Positions 15,796 to 24,524 are shown, counted from the first letter of the stretch. The stretch: DNA of 24,833 bases from Gammaproteobacteria bacterium (GCA_029335925.2 JARJMX020000004.1:1-24833); one strand, 5' to 3'. Made by a program: numbers and translations. Notes: generated by a model from the sequence alone, not told the origin.

Positions 15796-16503
15796 TCACA
15801 CGCCCCCCTCGACGCCAAAGGCGCGGCCGATGAGATAGGTCGCAAGCATGGCGAACGCCCCCCATACCATCACCCGCATCCCGCCGGGCATCAGACGCGC
15901 CCCACCTGCCCAGGAGGCCAGCGCCCCCAAGGCGAAGAGCAGCACGAGGGAGGAGGCCGCAAGGACCCACAGCAGCTCATTGGGTAGCCCTAAGGCCAAG
16001 AGCACGGGTACGATACCGCCGGCCATGAATGCAGCCGCGGAAAATGCGGCGGCTTGCCAAGGACGTGGGGAATGGGTGTCGGTCAGTCCAAGCTCGTTGA
16101 TGGCATGGGCACGCAGAGCGTCGTGTGCCATTAACTCCCGCGCCACTGCTAAGGCCGTGTCCTTGCTCACCCCGCGGGCTTGGTAAATTTCCGCCAGTTC
16201 CTGCACCTCCTCATCCCATTTTTCCTCCAGGGCTGCCCTTTCGATAGCGAGATCGGCCTGTTCTGTATCCGCCTGAGACTTGACCGATACATATTCCCCC
16301 GCGGCCATCGACAGCGCCCCGGCAATCAAGGCCCCCAGGCCCACCAGCATGAGCGTGTGCTTATCTGCCCCCGAGGCCATGACTCCAATCAAGAGACTGA
16401 CTACCGAGATGATCCCATCATTGGCTCCAAGCACAGCGGCACGCAGGCCATTCATGCGGTGGCTAAAATGTTTTTCTTCAATGTGTTGCTGAAGGGTACT
16501 CAT
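15796..16503 (-). CDS. VIT1/CCC1-family Fe/Mn transporter
   Basis: The 235-residue membrane protein matches the vacuolar iron transporter family. The N-terminus has HRMNGLRAAVLGANDGIISVVSLLIGV (TM1 signature). TM2 has LIAGALSMAAGEYVSVKSQAD, with the GEY(V/I)SV motif that lines the ion path. A charged cytoplasmic Glu-rich metal-binding segment (about residues 80-115, many E/D) follows, then three C-terminal membrane segments. Bacterial members move Fe2+ or Mn2+, usually out of the cytosol. It lies 48 bases after the MFS gene on the same strand, so it may be the last gene of the efflux operon. Confidence 0.88.
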   Translation of the reverse strand: MSTLQQHIEEKHFSHRMNGLRAAVLGANDGIISVVSLLIGVMASGADKHTLMLVGLGALIAGALSMAAGEYVSVKSQADTEQADLAIERAALEEKWDEEVQELAEIYQARGVSKDTALAVARELMAHDALRAHAINELGLTDTHSPRPWQAAAFSAAAFMAGGIVPVLLALGLPNELLWVLAASSLVLLFALGALASWAGGARLMPGGMRVMVWGAFAMLATYLIGRAFGVEGGV

Positions 16504-16551
16504 GGGCTTTCTCTCACAAAGACGTGCACGCAGGATAGCCCATCTTCCCGC

Positions 16552-17736
16552 TCACGCCTGTGATGGCGTCGTGACCAAGCGCACACGATGGACGAACCAG
16601 CCGAGCGCCAATACAGACACCGCCGCCGCCACGGCAAAAGCCAGCCTTGAGCCGAAGGCCTCCCACAGCACCCCGAACAGCAGTGCCCCCGGCAGGGCCG
16701 CCAGCCCCGTCACCATGTGGTACATGCCAAAGGCGGTGCCACGCACGGCCTCGGGTGCGCGATCGCCGATCAAGGCCCGCTCTGCGCCCTCGGTCGAGGC
16801 CAAGGCGGCGGCATAGGCCAAAAAAAGCAGCAAGGTGACCACCATGGAGGCCTGGCCGGCATACAGAGCCAACAAGGCCAGCACGACGAACCTCAGTCCC
16901 CAGCCAACCAGTAAGACCGGCAACCGCCCTACGCGGTCCGACAACACCGAAAACGGCACCACGATCACCATCTTGACCGCACTGGCCGCCGCCCAGAGCA
17001 GCGGCACCCAAGCCACCGCGAGGCCCTGATCATGGGCCCACAGCACGAGGAAGGCCTCCGGAACTGCGACTAGGGCCAGCAGACCTGCAGCCAAAATCAG
17101 ACCGTGCAAACGGGCATCAAGCAAAGACCAGCGCAAGGGCGGCACCGGCTGGGTGGACGCGGTGACCGGGGCATGGCCGGGCAGGCCGAAGATCAGCAGT
17201 AGCATGACCAGGGTGCCGGGGATCACTGACCAGAGAAAGACGTTCTCCAGGGCCATCCCGGAACTGAGCAAGGCGAAGGCGAGCAAAGGCCCAACGACAG
17301 CCCCCGCATTGTCGAAGGCCCGATGGACGCCAAACGCCAAGCCCCGCCGATTGGTTTCCACCGAAGCTGCGATCAAGGCATCACGTGGCGAAGTGCGAAT
17401 GCCCTTCCCCACCCGGTCGAGAAAGCGCAGCAACAACACCCAGAACCAGCCGACGGCCAAACCGAGCAAGGGCCGCAGAACATTCGATAGGCCATAACCG
17501 ATAAGCACCAGCCGCTTGGCCCGGAAGCCATGATCCAGAAGACGCCCGGAGAAGAGCTTGAGCAGGCTCGCGGTAGCCTCGGCCAGCCCTTCGATCAGGC
17601 CGACGATGGCCGGCCCGGCCCCCAAAACGGCGGTAAGGAAGATAGGCAGTAAGGGAGCAATCATTTCACTGGCGGCGTCATTGAGAAAAGACACCAAGCC
17701 CAGAATGAAAACCGTGCGCGGGATACCGAAAGACAT
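16552..17736 (-). CDS. MFS transporter
   Basis: The 394-residue protein has about 12 hydrophobic segments in a major facilitator fold. The N-terminal half contains FLNDAASEMIAPLLPIFL and the loop LDRVGKGIRTSPRDALIAASV, a pattern common in a group of uncharacterised bacterial MFS proteins. A central loop near GLPGHAPVTASTQPVPP separates the two halves. The substrate is unknown. I chose ATG 17736 because AAGGTGAC precedes it and the protein then begins directly before TM1. The longer in-frame start at 17895 would lie inside the RND gene and add a non-homologous basic stretch. It begins 40 bases after the RND gene stop, so it is likely cotranscribed. Confidence 0.83.
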   Translation of the reverse strand: MSFGIPRTVFILGLVSFLNDAASEMIAPLLPIFLTAVLGAGPAIVGLIEGLAEATASLLKLFSGRLLDHGFRAKRLVLIGYGLSNVLRPLLGLAVGWFWVLLLRFLDRVGKGIRTSPRDALIAASVETNRRGLAFGVHRAFDNAGAVVGPLLAFALLSSGMALENVFLWSVIPGTLVMLLLIFGLPGHAPVTASTQPVPPLRWSLLDARLHGLILAAGLLALVAVPEAFLVLWAHDQGLAVAWVPLLWAAASAVKMVIVVPFSVLSDRVGRLPVLLVGWGLRFVVLALLALYAGQASMVVTLLLFLAYAAALASTEGAERALIGDRAPEAVRGTAFGMYHMVTGLAALPGALLFGVLWEAFGSRLAFAVAAAVSVLALGWFVHRVRLVTTPSQA

Positions 17737-17776
17737 GTCACCTTGTCCTAAACACGCCCCGCTCCTGTCTCGCCGG

Positions 17777-20700
17777 CTAGGCGGAGGGAGAGAGAGGAGC
17801 TGGAGCGCCCCGCTTGGGCTCTGTGCGTCCCAGCAGCATTGGGAATAGCAGCGGCAGCAACAAGAGGGTAAAGAGCGTCGCGGAGACGATGCCACCCACG
17901 ATCACCACCGCGAACGGGCGCTGGGTCTCTGAACCTATGGCGTCGGAGAGCGCCGCGGGCAAGAGCCCGAGCCCAGCCATGAGCGCGGTCATGAGGATGG
18001 GACGCAGGCGACTGGCTGCACCTTCCAGCACGGCCTCGGTCAACTCCATACCGTTGCGCAGCGATTCGAGGAAGCGCTCGACCATGATCACACCGTTCTG
18101 CACCGAGATCCCCGCCACGGCAATGAAACCCACGGCGGCGGAAACTGACAGATGTAGCCCCGCAAGCCAAAGCCCCGCAAACCCCCCGATGAGGGTGAAA
18201 GGCACCATCAGAAGGATCAGCAGGGCAAACTTGACCGAACGGAAGGCCCAGAACAGGAGCACGAAGATACCCACCAAGCTTAAAGGCACGATGATGGACA
18301 GACGCTTCATCGCACGCTGCTGGTTCTCAAACTGCCCGCCCCAGGTGATGGCGTAGCCTTCCGGCAGGCGCACCTGGGCGGCGACTTTTTGCATCGCCTC
18401 GGCCACGAAGCTGCCCTGGTCACGCCCAAGGAGGTTAGCTTTGACCGCAATGTAGCGACTGCCAAATTCACGTGAGATACGGTTCGGTCCCTGCCGCACG
18501 ACGATCTCGGCGATGCTCGCCAGCGGGATGACCTTACCATCCGGCAGGCTGATGGGCAGCTCCTTGAGATCCTCTGGCGAATCACGATAGGGCTTCATCA
18601 GGCGTACGCTGATGTCGAACATCCGCTCACCTTCGTAGAAGGTATTGACCGCGGCACCAGCCAATGCGGTGTTGATGGTGGCATTCACATCGTCCACGTT
18701 CAGGCCGTAGCGGGCCATGAGATCGCGATTGAGATGGATATTCAGTTCGGCCTGACCACTGACCTTGATGGCGGCCACATCCGAAGCCCCGGGGATGGCG
18801 GCGACGATGGCAGCGATCTGGCTAGCCTTATTCTCGAGAATCTCGAGGTCCGGGCCATAAACCTTGATCGCGATCTCACCCTTCACCCCGCTGATGGACT
18901 CCTCGACGTTGTCCTGAATCACCTGGGAGAAATTGGTCTCCAGTCCAGGCACCACTTTCAGGCGCGCTGCCATGTCCTCGACTAGGGCCTCTTTGCTGGG
19001 AAAGCGCCAGCCCTCACGCGGTTTGAGATCGACCAAGAGTTCCATGTGGTTCGGCCCTTTGGGGTCAGTACCATCGTCGGGTCGTCCCATGTGGGCAATA
19101 ACTTTGCTAACTTCCGGATAGCCTAATAAGGTGGTGCGTACGACCTTCTCCACCTCACGCGTCTTGTCCAGGCTGGTCGCTGGGGGGAGGTCAATAGTTA
19201 GCCAGATGTTGCCCTCGTCAAGCTTGGGCAGAAACTCGGTTCCCAAGCGCGGGGCAAGCAAAATGGCTACGGTTAGCACGGCCAGGGAGGCCAGAATCAC
19301 CCCGGCACGCAGACGCATGGCCCCTTCCAGGATACGCCGGTAAGCATGCTGCAAGGCATGCATCCATTGGCTATGGCGCTCCGCCAGGTCATAGCGGCGC
19401 ACACCGTAGCTCAATAGCGCAGGCACGAGGGTTAGGGTTAGCAGGATGGCACCGAGGATCGCGAAACTGAGGGTGATGGCCATGGGGGAGAAAATCTTTC
19501 CCTCCACCCGCTGAAAGGTGAAGATGGGCAGGAAGGCCAAGATGATGATGGCCTTAGCGAATAGGATCGGCTTGCCCATTTCGACCACGGTGTGTTTGAG
19601 CGCCCCTAGCCGCCAAGCATAGGTTTGGTGGCTAGGGTGCTGCTCTGCCGCCGCCAGGGCCAAGCGTACCATCAAGGCCTCCACCAGCACGACCGCGCCA
19701 TCGACGATGATGCCAAAGTCCACCGATCCGAGTGAGATCAGATTGGCCGACACCCCCATCAAGTGGATGAAGATGAAGGCAAAAAGCATGGACAGCGGGA
19801 TGACGATCGCCACAACCAGCGCGGCAAAAAACGAGCGCAGGAAGATCACCAGAATCGCCATGACCAACAGCGCCCCGACACCGAGGTTGTGTGCCACCGT
19901 ATGTACGGTGTGATGCACAAGCTGGGTGCGATCATACAGGGGCAGCACGCGCACCCCCTCTGGTAGGTGCGAGGCAAGCTTATCAAGCGCTGCGCGCACA
20001 TCCTTGATGACCACTGACGGGTTCTGGTGCTTGATCATCTGCACAATACCGATGACCACATCGTCTTGCGCGTTATAAGACACAATACCCGAGCGGGTGC
20101 GATCACCGATGGCCACCTCGCCCACATCCCCCACGAGGATAGGCTTGCCGTCGCGCACGTCCACTCCGATCCGGGCGATGTCCTCCACCGACTCCACAAG
20201 GCCGATGCCGCGGATGACCAGGCTCTCCTCCCCGCTCTGCATCAAACCGCCGCCGGTGTTGGCATTATTGGCCGTCAGAGCCTTGACGACCTGATCGATG
20301 GAGACCTGGAATTTGCGCAACAGGAAGGGGTCTAGGCGCACCTGGTATTCCTTGATGCTTCCGCCAAAGCTGACCACATCCGCTACGCCTTGTACCTGCC
20401 TTAAGGCCGGACGCACCACCCAATCCTGGATGGCACGCACCTCACGCGCGGGCATGTTGGCGGGGGCCTCGATCACATAGCGGAAGATCTCGCCCACCGC
20501 GGTGCTCAGCGGGGCAAGCGAGGGTTGCACGCCGATCGGCAGATCGGCATCGCGCAGCTTCTCCAGCACCTGCTGGCGGGCGAAATAATCATCGGTGCGA
20601 TCAGTGAAGGTCAGGGTCACCACGGAGAGCCCGGCAATCGACACCGAGCGCAACCCGGACATGTGCGGTACCCCAGCCATCGCACGCTCGATCGGCATGG

Positions 20701-20896
20701 AGATGGCACGTTCTACTTCCTTGGCCGCGAGCCCGGGAGCTTGGGTGACGATATTGACCTGCACATCCTGCACGTCAGGAAAAGCCTCGATCGGTGTATT
20801 GATCAAAGCAAACCACCCTGCCGCCGCCATGAACAGCGACAGGGCGATGACAAAGACGCGCTGCTCCAGCGCGAAGGTCGTCAAACGCTGCAACAT
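17777..20896 (-). CDS. Heavy-metal RND efflux pump (CzcA/CusA family)
   Basis: The 1039-residue inner-membrane proton antiporter is the pump of a tripartite system. It has an N-terminal membrane segment (LEQRVFVIALSLFMAAAGWF), INTPIEAFPDVQDVQVNI, a first periplasmic domain, and TM4 with SVDFGIIVDGAVVLVEA. Here D393, D399 and E406 have the spacing of the CzcA proton-relay residues D402/D408/E415, pointing to the divalent-cation class rather than the Cu/Ag (CusA) class. It also has GRPDDGTDPKGPNHMELLVDLKP and SISGVKGEIAIKVYGPD. The Asn usual after the relay Glu is Ala here. ATG 20896 follows the adaptor gene stop by one base. The ion (Co/Zn/Cd/Ni) cannot be settled. Confidence 0.9.
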   Translation of the reverse strand: MLQRLTTFALEQRVFVIALSLFMAAAGWFALINTPIEAFPDVQDVQVNIVTQAPGLAAKEVERAISMPIERAMAGVPHMSGLRSVSIAGLSVVTLTFTDRTDDYFARQQVLEKLRDADLPIGVQPSLAPLSTAVGEIFRYVIEAPANMPAREVRAIQDWVVRPALRQVQGVADVVSFGGSIKEYQVRLDPFLLRKFQVSIDQVVKALTANNANTGGGLMQSGEESLVIRGIGLVESVEDIARIGVDVRDGKPILVGDVGEVAIGDRTRSGIVSYNAQDDVVIGIVQMIKHQNPSVVIKDVRAALDKLASHLPEGVRVLPLYDRTQLVHHTVHTVAHNLGVGALLVMAILVIFLRSFFAALVVAIVIPLSMLFAFIFIHLMGVSANLISLGSVDFGIIVDGAVVLVEALMVRLALAAAEQHPSHQTYAWRLGALKHTVVEMGKPILFAKAIIILAFLPIFTFQRVEGKIFSPMAITLSFAILGAILLTLTLVPALLSYGVRRYDLAERHSQWMHALQHAYRRILEGAMRLRAGVILASLAVLTVAILLAPRLGTEFLPKLDEGNIWLTIDLPPATSLDKTREVEKVVRTTLLGYPEVSKVIAHMGRPDDGTDPKGPNHMELLVDLKPREGWRFPSKEALVEDMAARLKVVPGLETNFSQVIQDNVEESISGVKGEIAIKVYGPDLEILENKASQIAAIVAAIPGASDVAAIKVSGQAELNIHLNRDLMARYGLNVDDVNATINTALAGAAVNTFYEGERMFDISVRLMKPYRDSPEDLKELPISLPDGKVIPLASIAEIVVRQGPNRISREFGSRYIAVKANLLGRDQGSFVAEAMQKVAAQVRLPEGYAITWGGQFENQQRAMKRLSIIVPLSLVGIFVLLFWAFRSVKFALLILLMVPFTLIGGFAGLWLAGLHLSVSAAVGFIAVAGISVQNGVIMVERFLESLRNGMELTEAVLEGAASRLRPILMTALMAGLGLLPAALSDAIGSETQRPFAVVIVGGIVSATLFTLLLLPLLFPMLLGRTEPKRGAPAPLSPSA

Positions 20897-20897
20897 G

Positions 20898-22010
20898 TCA
20901 TTGTCCCGAAAGCTCGGCATTGAGCAGCAAGGTGCCCGTGGTGACGATACGCTCACCTGCCTTGAGCCCCTCCTTCACCCACGATGTCGTTGGACCATGG
21001 AAGGCCAAACGGACCTCGCGCTTTTCGATCACTCCCGGCTCACGCTCCACAAACAAGAAGGTCTTGACGCCTTCGGTCACCAGTGCCGTATTGAGCACGC
21101 GTGGCAGACTCTGGCCCTCGGCCAGGGGGGTGACCTTGGCATACATCTCGGGTTTGAGACGGCGCTCCGGATTGTCGAGCTCGGAGCGCACCACCAAGCG
21201 ACGCGTGGTCGGGTCCACCACATCGCTGATGAAATCGATGCGGGCGGTGAAGATCCGGTCCGGATAGGCCTCCACGCTCACCGCCACCGGCTGGCCCAAG
21301 TGCAGTTTGCCCACGTCCTTTTCCGCCAGCTCGAAACTGACCCACAGCCGGGTTGGATCGGTGATCACAAACAAAGGCTCGGCCTTGGCATTGTCCACCT
21401 CCGTACCAGGCAGGATCTTGCGCTCGGTCACCACGCCGTCGATGGGAGCGCGCAGAGCAAAGCTAGTCTGACGTGTATCGAGTGTGGGATTGAGATGACG
21501 AAAACGCGCCTCGGCCCGGCGCCGATCTTCCTGCGCGTACTCGAGCTCGAACACCGCCGCCTCGAAATCCTTGCGTGCGATCACTTCTCCCGTGTAGAGC
21601 GCGGCGGCGCGATCCCGCTCGATGGTCTTTTGCCGAAGCCGGGCACGGGCATCATTCAAATCGGCTAGGGCCTGGATGTAATCCGGCGATTCCAACCAAG
21701 CCAGAGGGTCGCCCAGCCGCACTGAATCGCCAGGTTTGGCGACGATGCGCGTGACACGGCCATCCACAGGGGTGAAGACGCGTGTGGTCAGGTCATCGTT
21801 GTAGGTAATTCGCCCGTTCTGGGGTTCGAGCACCGGCACGGGGCTGGCCACCGTCTCCTCGATATTCAAATACGACAACTGCGGCGCGCCTGGCGGATAA
21901 CGCAGCACCCGGTCGGCAAACTGGGTGGCGGCGAGCATCGGCTCGGCAGCCCCCACGGCGAAAGACCCCATGACGCAACACAAGGTCACGATGAGCGGAA
22001 GCTTGTTCAT
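20898..22010 (-). CDS. RND efflux periplasmic adaptor (CzcB/CusB, HlyD family)
   Basis: The 370-residue protein has a signal peptide (about residues 1-22). It then has the membrane-fusion-protein layout: a first beta/lipoyl half with VFTPVDGRVTRIVAKPGDSVRLGDPLAWLESPDY, an alpha-hairpin (about 115-175, ALADLNDARARLRQKTIERDR and FELEYAQEDRRRAEARF), the second lipoyl half (LRAPIDGVVTERKILPGTEVD), and beta-barrel and membrane-proximal domains (VSVEAYPDRIFTARIDFISDVVDPTTRRLVVR). It links the RND pump to the outer-membrane channel. Its ATG overlaps the TolC-like gene stop as ATGA. No His-rich metal-binding N-terminus, as in some CzcB proteins, is seen. Confidence 0.9.
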   Translation of the reverse strand: MNKLPLIVTLCCVMGSFAVGAAEPMLAATQFADRVLRYPPGAPQLSYLNIEETVASPVPVLEPQNGRITYNDDLTTRVFTPVDGRVTRIVAKPGDSVRLGDPLAWLESPDYIQALADLNDARARLRQKTIERDRAAALYTGEVIARKDFEAAVFELEYAQEDRRRAEARFRHLNPTLDTRQTSFALRAPIDGVVTERKILPGTEVDNAKAEPLFVITDPTRLWVSFELAEKDVGKLHLGQPVAVSVEAYPDRIFTARIDFISDVVDPTTRRLVVRSELDNPERRLKPEMYAKVTPLAEGQSLPRVLNTALVTEGVKTFLFVEREPGVIEKREVRLAFHGPTTSWVKEGLKAGERIVTTGTLLLNAELSGQ

Positions 22011-23269
22011 GGCTGATCATCCATAAGTGCGAGGGCCGCCCGCCAGGCAGCGAGAGCCTTGGCGTAATCGGCACGGGCCGAGACGGCCTCGATCTGGGTA
22101 GTAAGATAGGTGCGGCGTGCATCGAGCAGTTCGACCAAGCTCGAGGCACCATGGTGGAAGGCAAATTCGGCATTAATCGCAGCGCGTTCGGCATCAGCCA
22201 AGAGACCGTTTTCGTAACGCAACAAACGATCCTGGGCGGTTTCCAAATCACTCTGCGCCTGCGCGATCTCCTGCCGCGCCTGGGACATCACCTGGGCGAT
22301 CTGTGCCTGGGCCTGGGTGAGCAGGGTTTGCGCCTTGCCGATCTCACCCTGGTATTGATAATTGGTGAAAAGGGGTACGGAGACCTGTACACCGACGGTG
22401 TTGGCAACGAGCGGATGACGCTCGACGCTCACCCCCACCGTCACATCCCGGGTAAGCTGTGCCCGCGCAAGCTCCAGCGCGGTGCGCGCCCCCTCCAAGC
22501 GTTCCTGGGCGGCGCGCACATCGGGACGCTTCTCCAAGCGCTCCTCGATGCCAGGCGCATGTGCCGGCGGCATCTCCGGCCCAGGGTCGGTGGCCTGGTG
22601 CGCTACACCAACCTGCCACGACACCCCCAGGTAATAAGCTAGGACCAACTGGGCTTGGCGCAAGCTGTTCATATCTTGGCGCACCTGATTCTCCATGCGC
22701 GCCACTTCCACCTTCAGGCGGGTGACAGCGCTTGCGGGGACATCCCCATCTTTCCAACGCTTGCTCGTGGCCATGAGGCTACCGCGGTACAACTCGGCCA
22801 TGCCCTGATCGATGGCCAGGATCTCCTGTGCCAGTTTCAGGTCGTAATACGCCTGCATAACCGTCACGCCCTGTGTGCGCATGACCTCACTCCAATCCTG
22901 CTCGCTGGCGCGGGTCGCACTCTGAGCCAAAGCCTGACGCAACTCCCGCTTACCGCCCCGTTCGATCAGCTGGCTGAGTCCGAGGATGGTGTCGTTGCCG
23001 TTGACATCCCGCTGGGTAAGCGGCGCGATGCTCTGGACCGACAAGGTCGGATTGGGCCGGGCAGCAGCCGTCAGCTCATCGAAACGCGCCCCCTCGACCT
23101 GGAGTCGCGCAAGCTCCAGCTCATGGCTGTGGCTCTTCCACAGCATCAACGACTCACGCAGGGAAAGGGCCCGCATCGACGCAGGATCGGCCGCCAGGGC
23201 CGCAGGGGGCGGAAGTCCTACAGCAATGAAGGAAATAAGTACCAAGGCAAGGATGACATGACGCGGCAT
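22007..23269 (-). CDS. TolC-family outer-membrane efflux protein (CzcC-like)
   Basis: The 420-residue protein starts with a signal peptide ending near PPPAALA. It then has two repeats of the outer-membrane efflux protein domain with long coiled-coil helices: LALRLQVEGARFDELTAAARPNPTLSV at the start of the first repeat, and RPDVRAAQERLEGARTALELARAQL at the start of the second. It would form the trimeric channel of the tripartite pump. It is the first gene of the minus-strand operon and overlaps the adaptor gene by four bases. The ATG at 23269 has no obvious Shine-Dalgarno. Confidence 0.88.
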   Translation of the reverse strand: MPRHVILALVLISFIAVGLPPPAALAADPASMRALSLRESLMLWKSHSHELELARLQVEGARFDELTAAARPNPTLSVQSIAPLTQRDVNGNDTILGLSQLIERGGKRELRQALAQSATRASEQDWSEVMRTQGVTVMQAYYDLKLAQEILAIDQGMAELYRGSLMATSKRWKDGDVPASAVTRLKVEVARMENQVRQDMNSLRQAQLVLAYYLGVSWQVGVAHQATDPGPEMPPAHAPGIEERLEKRPDVRAAQERLEGARTALELARAQLTRDVTVGVSVERHPLVANTVGVQVSVPLFTNYQYQGEIGKAQTLLTQAQAQIAQVMSQARQEIAQAQSDLETAQDRLLRYENGLLADAERAAINAEFAFHHGASSLVELLDARRTYLTTQIEAVSARADYAKALAAWRAALALMDDQP

Positions 23270-23280
23270 AATGAAACGGC

Positions 23281-23297
23281 TTCAAAAAGGCTTTGAA
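23281..23297. promoter_or_regulatory. Palindrome upstream of the efflux operon (possible operator)
   Basis: TTCAAA-AAGGC-TTTGAA is a 6-bp inverted repeat with a 5-base spacer, 12 bases upstream of the TolC-like start, in the divergent gap with the decayed response regulator. It could be an operator, but no matching site has been recognised and it may be chance. Confidence 0.3.
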
Positions 23298-23407
23298 CAC
23301 GGCTGGCAGGCCGTGCGGCGAGGCGCATCGAGAAAGGCACAATGCCCTTACTTCTTCAACATCTTACTATTACACCCTTTCAAGCTGACAGCACGCTGAG
23401 ACAAACC

Positions 23408-24058
23408 ATGCATCTTTTGATTGTGGAGGACGACACCCTGCTCGCTAAAGCCATTGGCGACCCCCTCCGCTCACTCGCCCCCCGCCTGCACTTTGCCCGT
23501 ACTGGTGCCGATACCCTGGAGGCCTTGTATGCCTTGTATGCCTTGTATGCAAAGAGGTTCGATCTGGCCTGCTGGATATCGGCTTGCCGGGACTATCGGG
23601 GCTGGAAGTGCTCAACGCCTGCGGCAGAAGGATGCGCACACCTCGGTGTTGATTCTAACCGCGCGACGGACTTGAAGACCGGGTACGCGGGCTGGACCTT
23701 GGTGCTGATGATTACCTGATCAAACCCTTCGATCCCCGTGAGTTGGAGGCCCGCGTACACGCCCTCCTGCGCCGCGCGGGGGGCGTGTCGCTCGGCATCC
23801 TCACGCATGGCGCCCTACGCCTGGATCTTGCGGCACAGCGAGCCTGGTTGGACGGTCAGCCCCTGGATCTGTCCACACGCGAATGGCACCTGCTGCGCCT
23901 CTTGCTTGAGCGCGCGGGGCGCATCATCAACAGTACCACCATCATCGACGCCCTGTGCGGACACGATGAGGCCATCACCCTAATGCCATTGATCGCGGCT
24001 GCGCGGGCTGGGATACCTGCTGGAGAAGGATAACGAGGCCGAGCATGCCAAGCCTTAA
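23408..24058 (+). pseudogene. Broken OmpR-family response regulator (CzcR/CopR-like)
   Basis: The frame opens well with MHLLIVEDDTLLAKAIGDPLRSLAPRL (acidic pocket E-D-D) and then breaks. Restoring frames recovers LLDIGLPGLSGLEVLNA (phospho-acceptor D), LRQKDAHTSVLILTAR, and GLEDRVRGLDLGADDYLIKPFDPRELEARVHALLRRA (conserved K of KPF). A winged-helix domain follows (LRLDLAAQRAWLDGQPLDLSTREWHLLRLLLER), and RLRGLGYLLEKD ends it. At least three frameshifts lie in the receiver (near 23565, 23622 and 23665). A fourth lies near 23980, where about 30 residues of the DNA-binding wing are also missing. A 9-bp in-frame triplication at 23522-23548 repeats Ala-Leu-Tyr. It lies divergent to the efflux operon, the usual place for its regulator. 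Confidence 0.85.
23522..23548 (+). repeat. 9-bp tandem triplication (GCCTTGTAT x3)
   Basis: Three perfect contiguous copies of GCCTTGTAT are in frame with the response-regulator start and encode Ala-Leu-Tyr three times. They lie in the helix before the phospho-acceptor strand, where one unit would be expected. This points to slippage expansion in a gene already free of selection. Confidence 0.9.
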
Positions 24059-24153
24059 CCCGGATATTTCACGGTACCTCGCTGGAGGTGGTGAAGGAGG
24101 GGGAGGGCGAGGCCATGAAGGAGAGTAGTCGGGCGATTTTGCGCAAGGAATAG
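24045..24153 (+). pseudogene. Short remnant after the response regulator, possibly of a sensor kinase gene
   Basis: An ATG at 24045 overlaps the end of the response-regulator remnant, as a cognate histidine kinase gene often does. It reads MPSLNPDISRYLAGG; after a shift, RIFHGTSLEVVKEGEGEAMK and ILRKE, with stop TAG at 24151-24153. No kinase domain (HisKA, HATPase) is present anywhere in the window. The kinase assignment is positional only. Confidence 0.3.
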
Positions 24154-24184
24154 GCAGTGACTGGGCGTGAGGACAAACCTCCCC

Positions 24185-24437
24185 CTCCCTCGTTACCTTG
24201 GACGATGCCATAGACCCGTTGCCGCAGCCGCTCCAATGCGCTGTGGCGAATCAACAGGGAATTCCTCGGGTCGGGCAGGTGACGGGCCACCCGCTCCAAA
24301 AGCCCCAGGCGCAGATCAATTTGCCGAAGCAGTCACAGGCCCGCCTCCGAAGTGACACTGCCACCGTCAAACGCCACCTCGATACGGCGGCGCGCAAACC
24401 CCGGAAACAACTCATCTTGCACGGTACAGTCCGGCAT
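24185..24437 (-). pseudogene. IS1380-family transposase, N-terminal fragment
   Basis: The minus strand from the ATG at 24437 reads MPDCTVQDELFPGFARRR, then IEVAFDGGSVTSEAGL, a stop (TGA), LLRQIDLRLGLLERVARHLPD, and RHSALERLRQRVYGIVQGNE. This follows the IS1380 transposase N-terminus (LFP, then DGG-TSDAG-LLLRQ-DR-LGL, then LRQRVY-IA-GYED). It contains one in-frame stop and ends after about 85 residues, whereas full-length transposases are over 400. It is a dead fragment joined directly to the two-component remnant. Confidence 0.75.
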
Positions 24438-24524
24438 CAGCAGGATCCCCCTCGAATCAGTCTGGAAACCAGATTCTATGCGAGTTACAAGCTCCGCCGA
24501 CCCGGTTACCGTGAAATATCCAGG

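Noticed and set aside
17737..17895. Upstream in-frame extension of the MFS transporter
   Set aside because: It would overlap the RND gene and add a non-homologous Ser/Cys-rich stretch. ATG 17736 has a good AAGGTGAC ribosome site.
20595..21668. Plus-strand open frame (357 codons) across the RND/adaptor junction
   Set aside because: It lies antisense to two strongly supported efflux genes, and its translation is rich in His, Arg and Gln without family signals.
23522..23548. Short tandem repeat as a CRISPR or iteron array
   Set aside because: The units are 9 bp, contiguous without spacers, in frame within a coding remnant, and only three in number.
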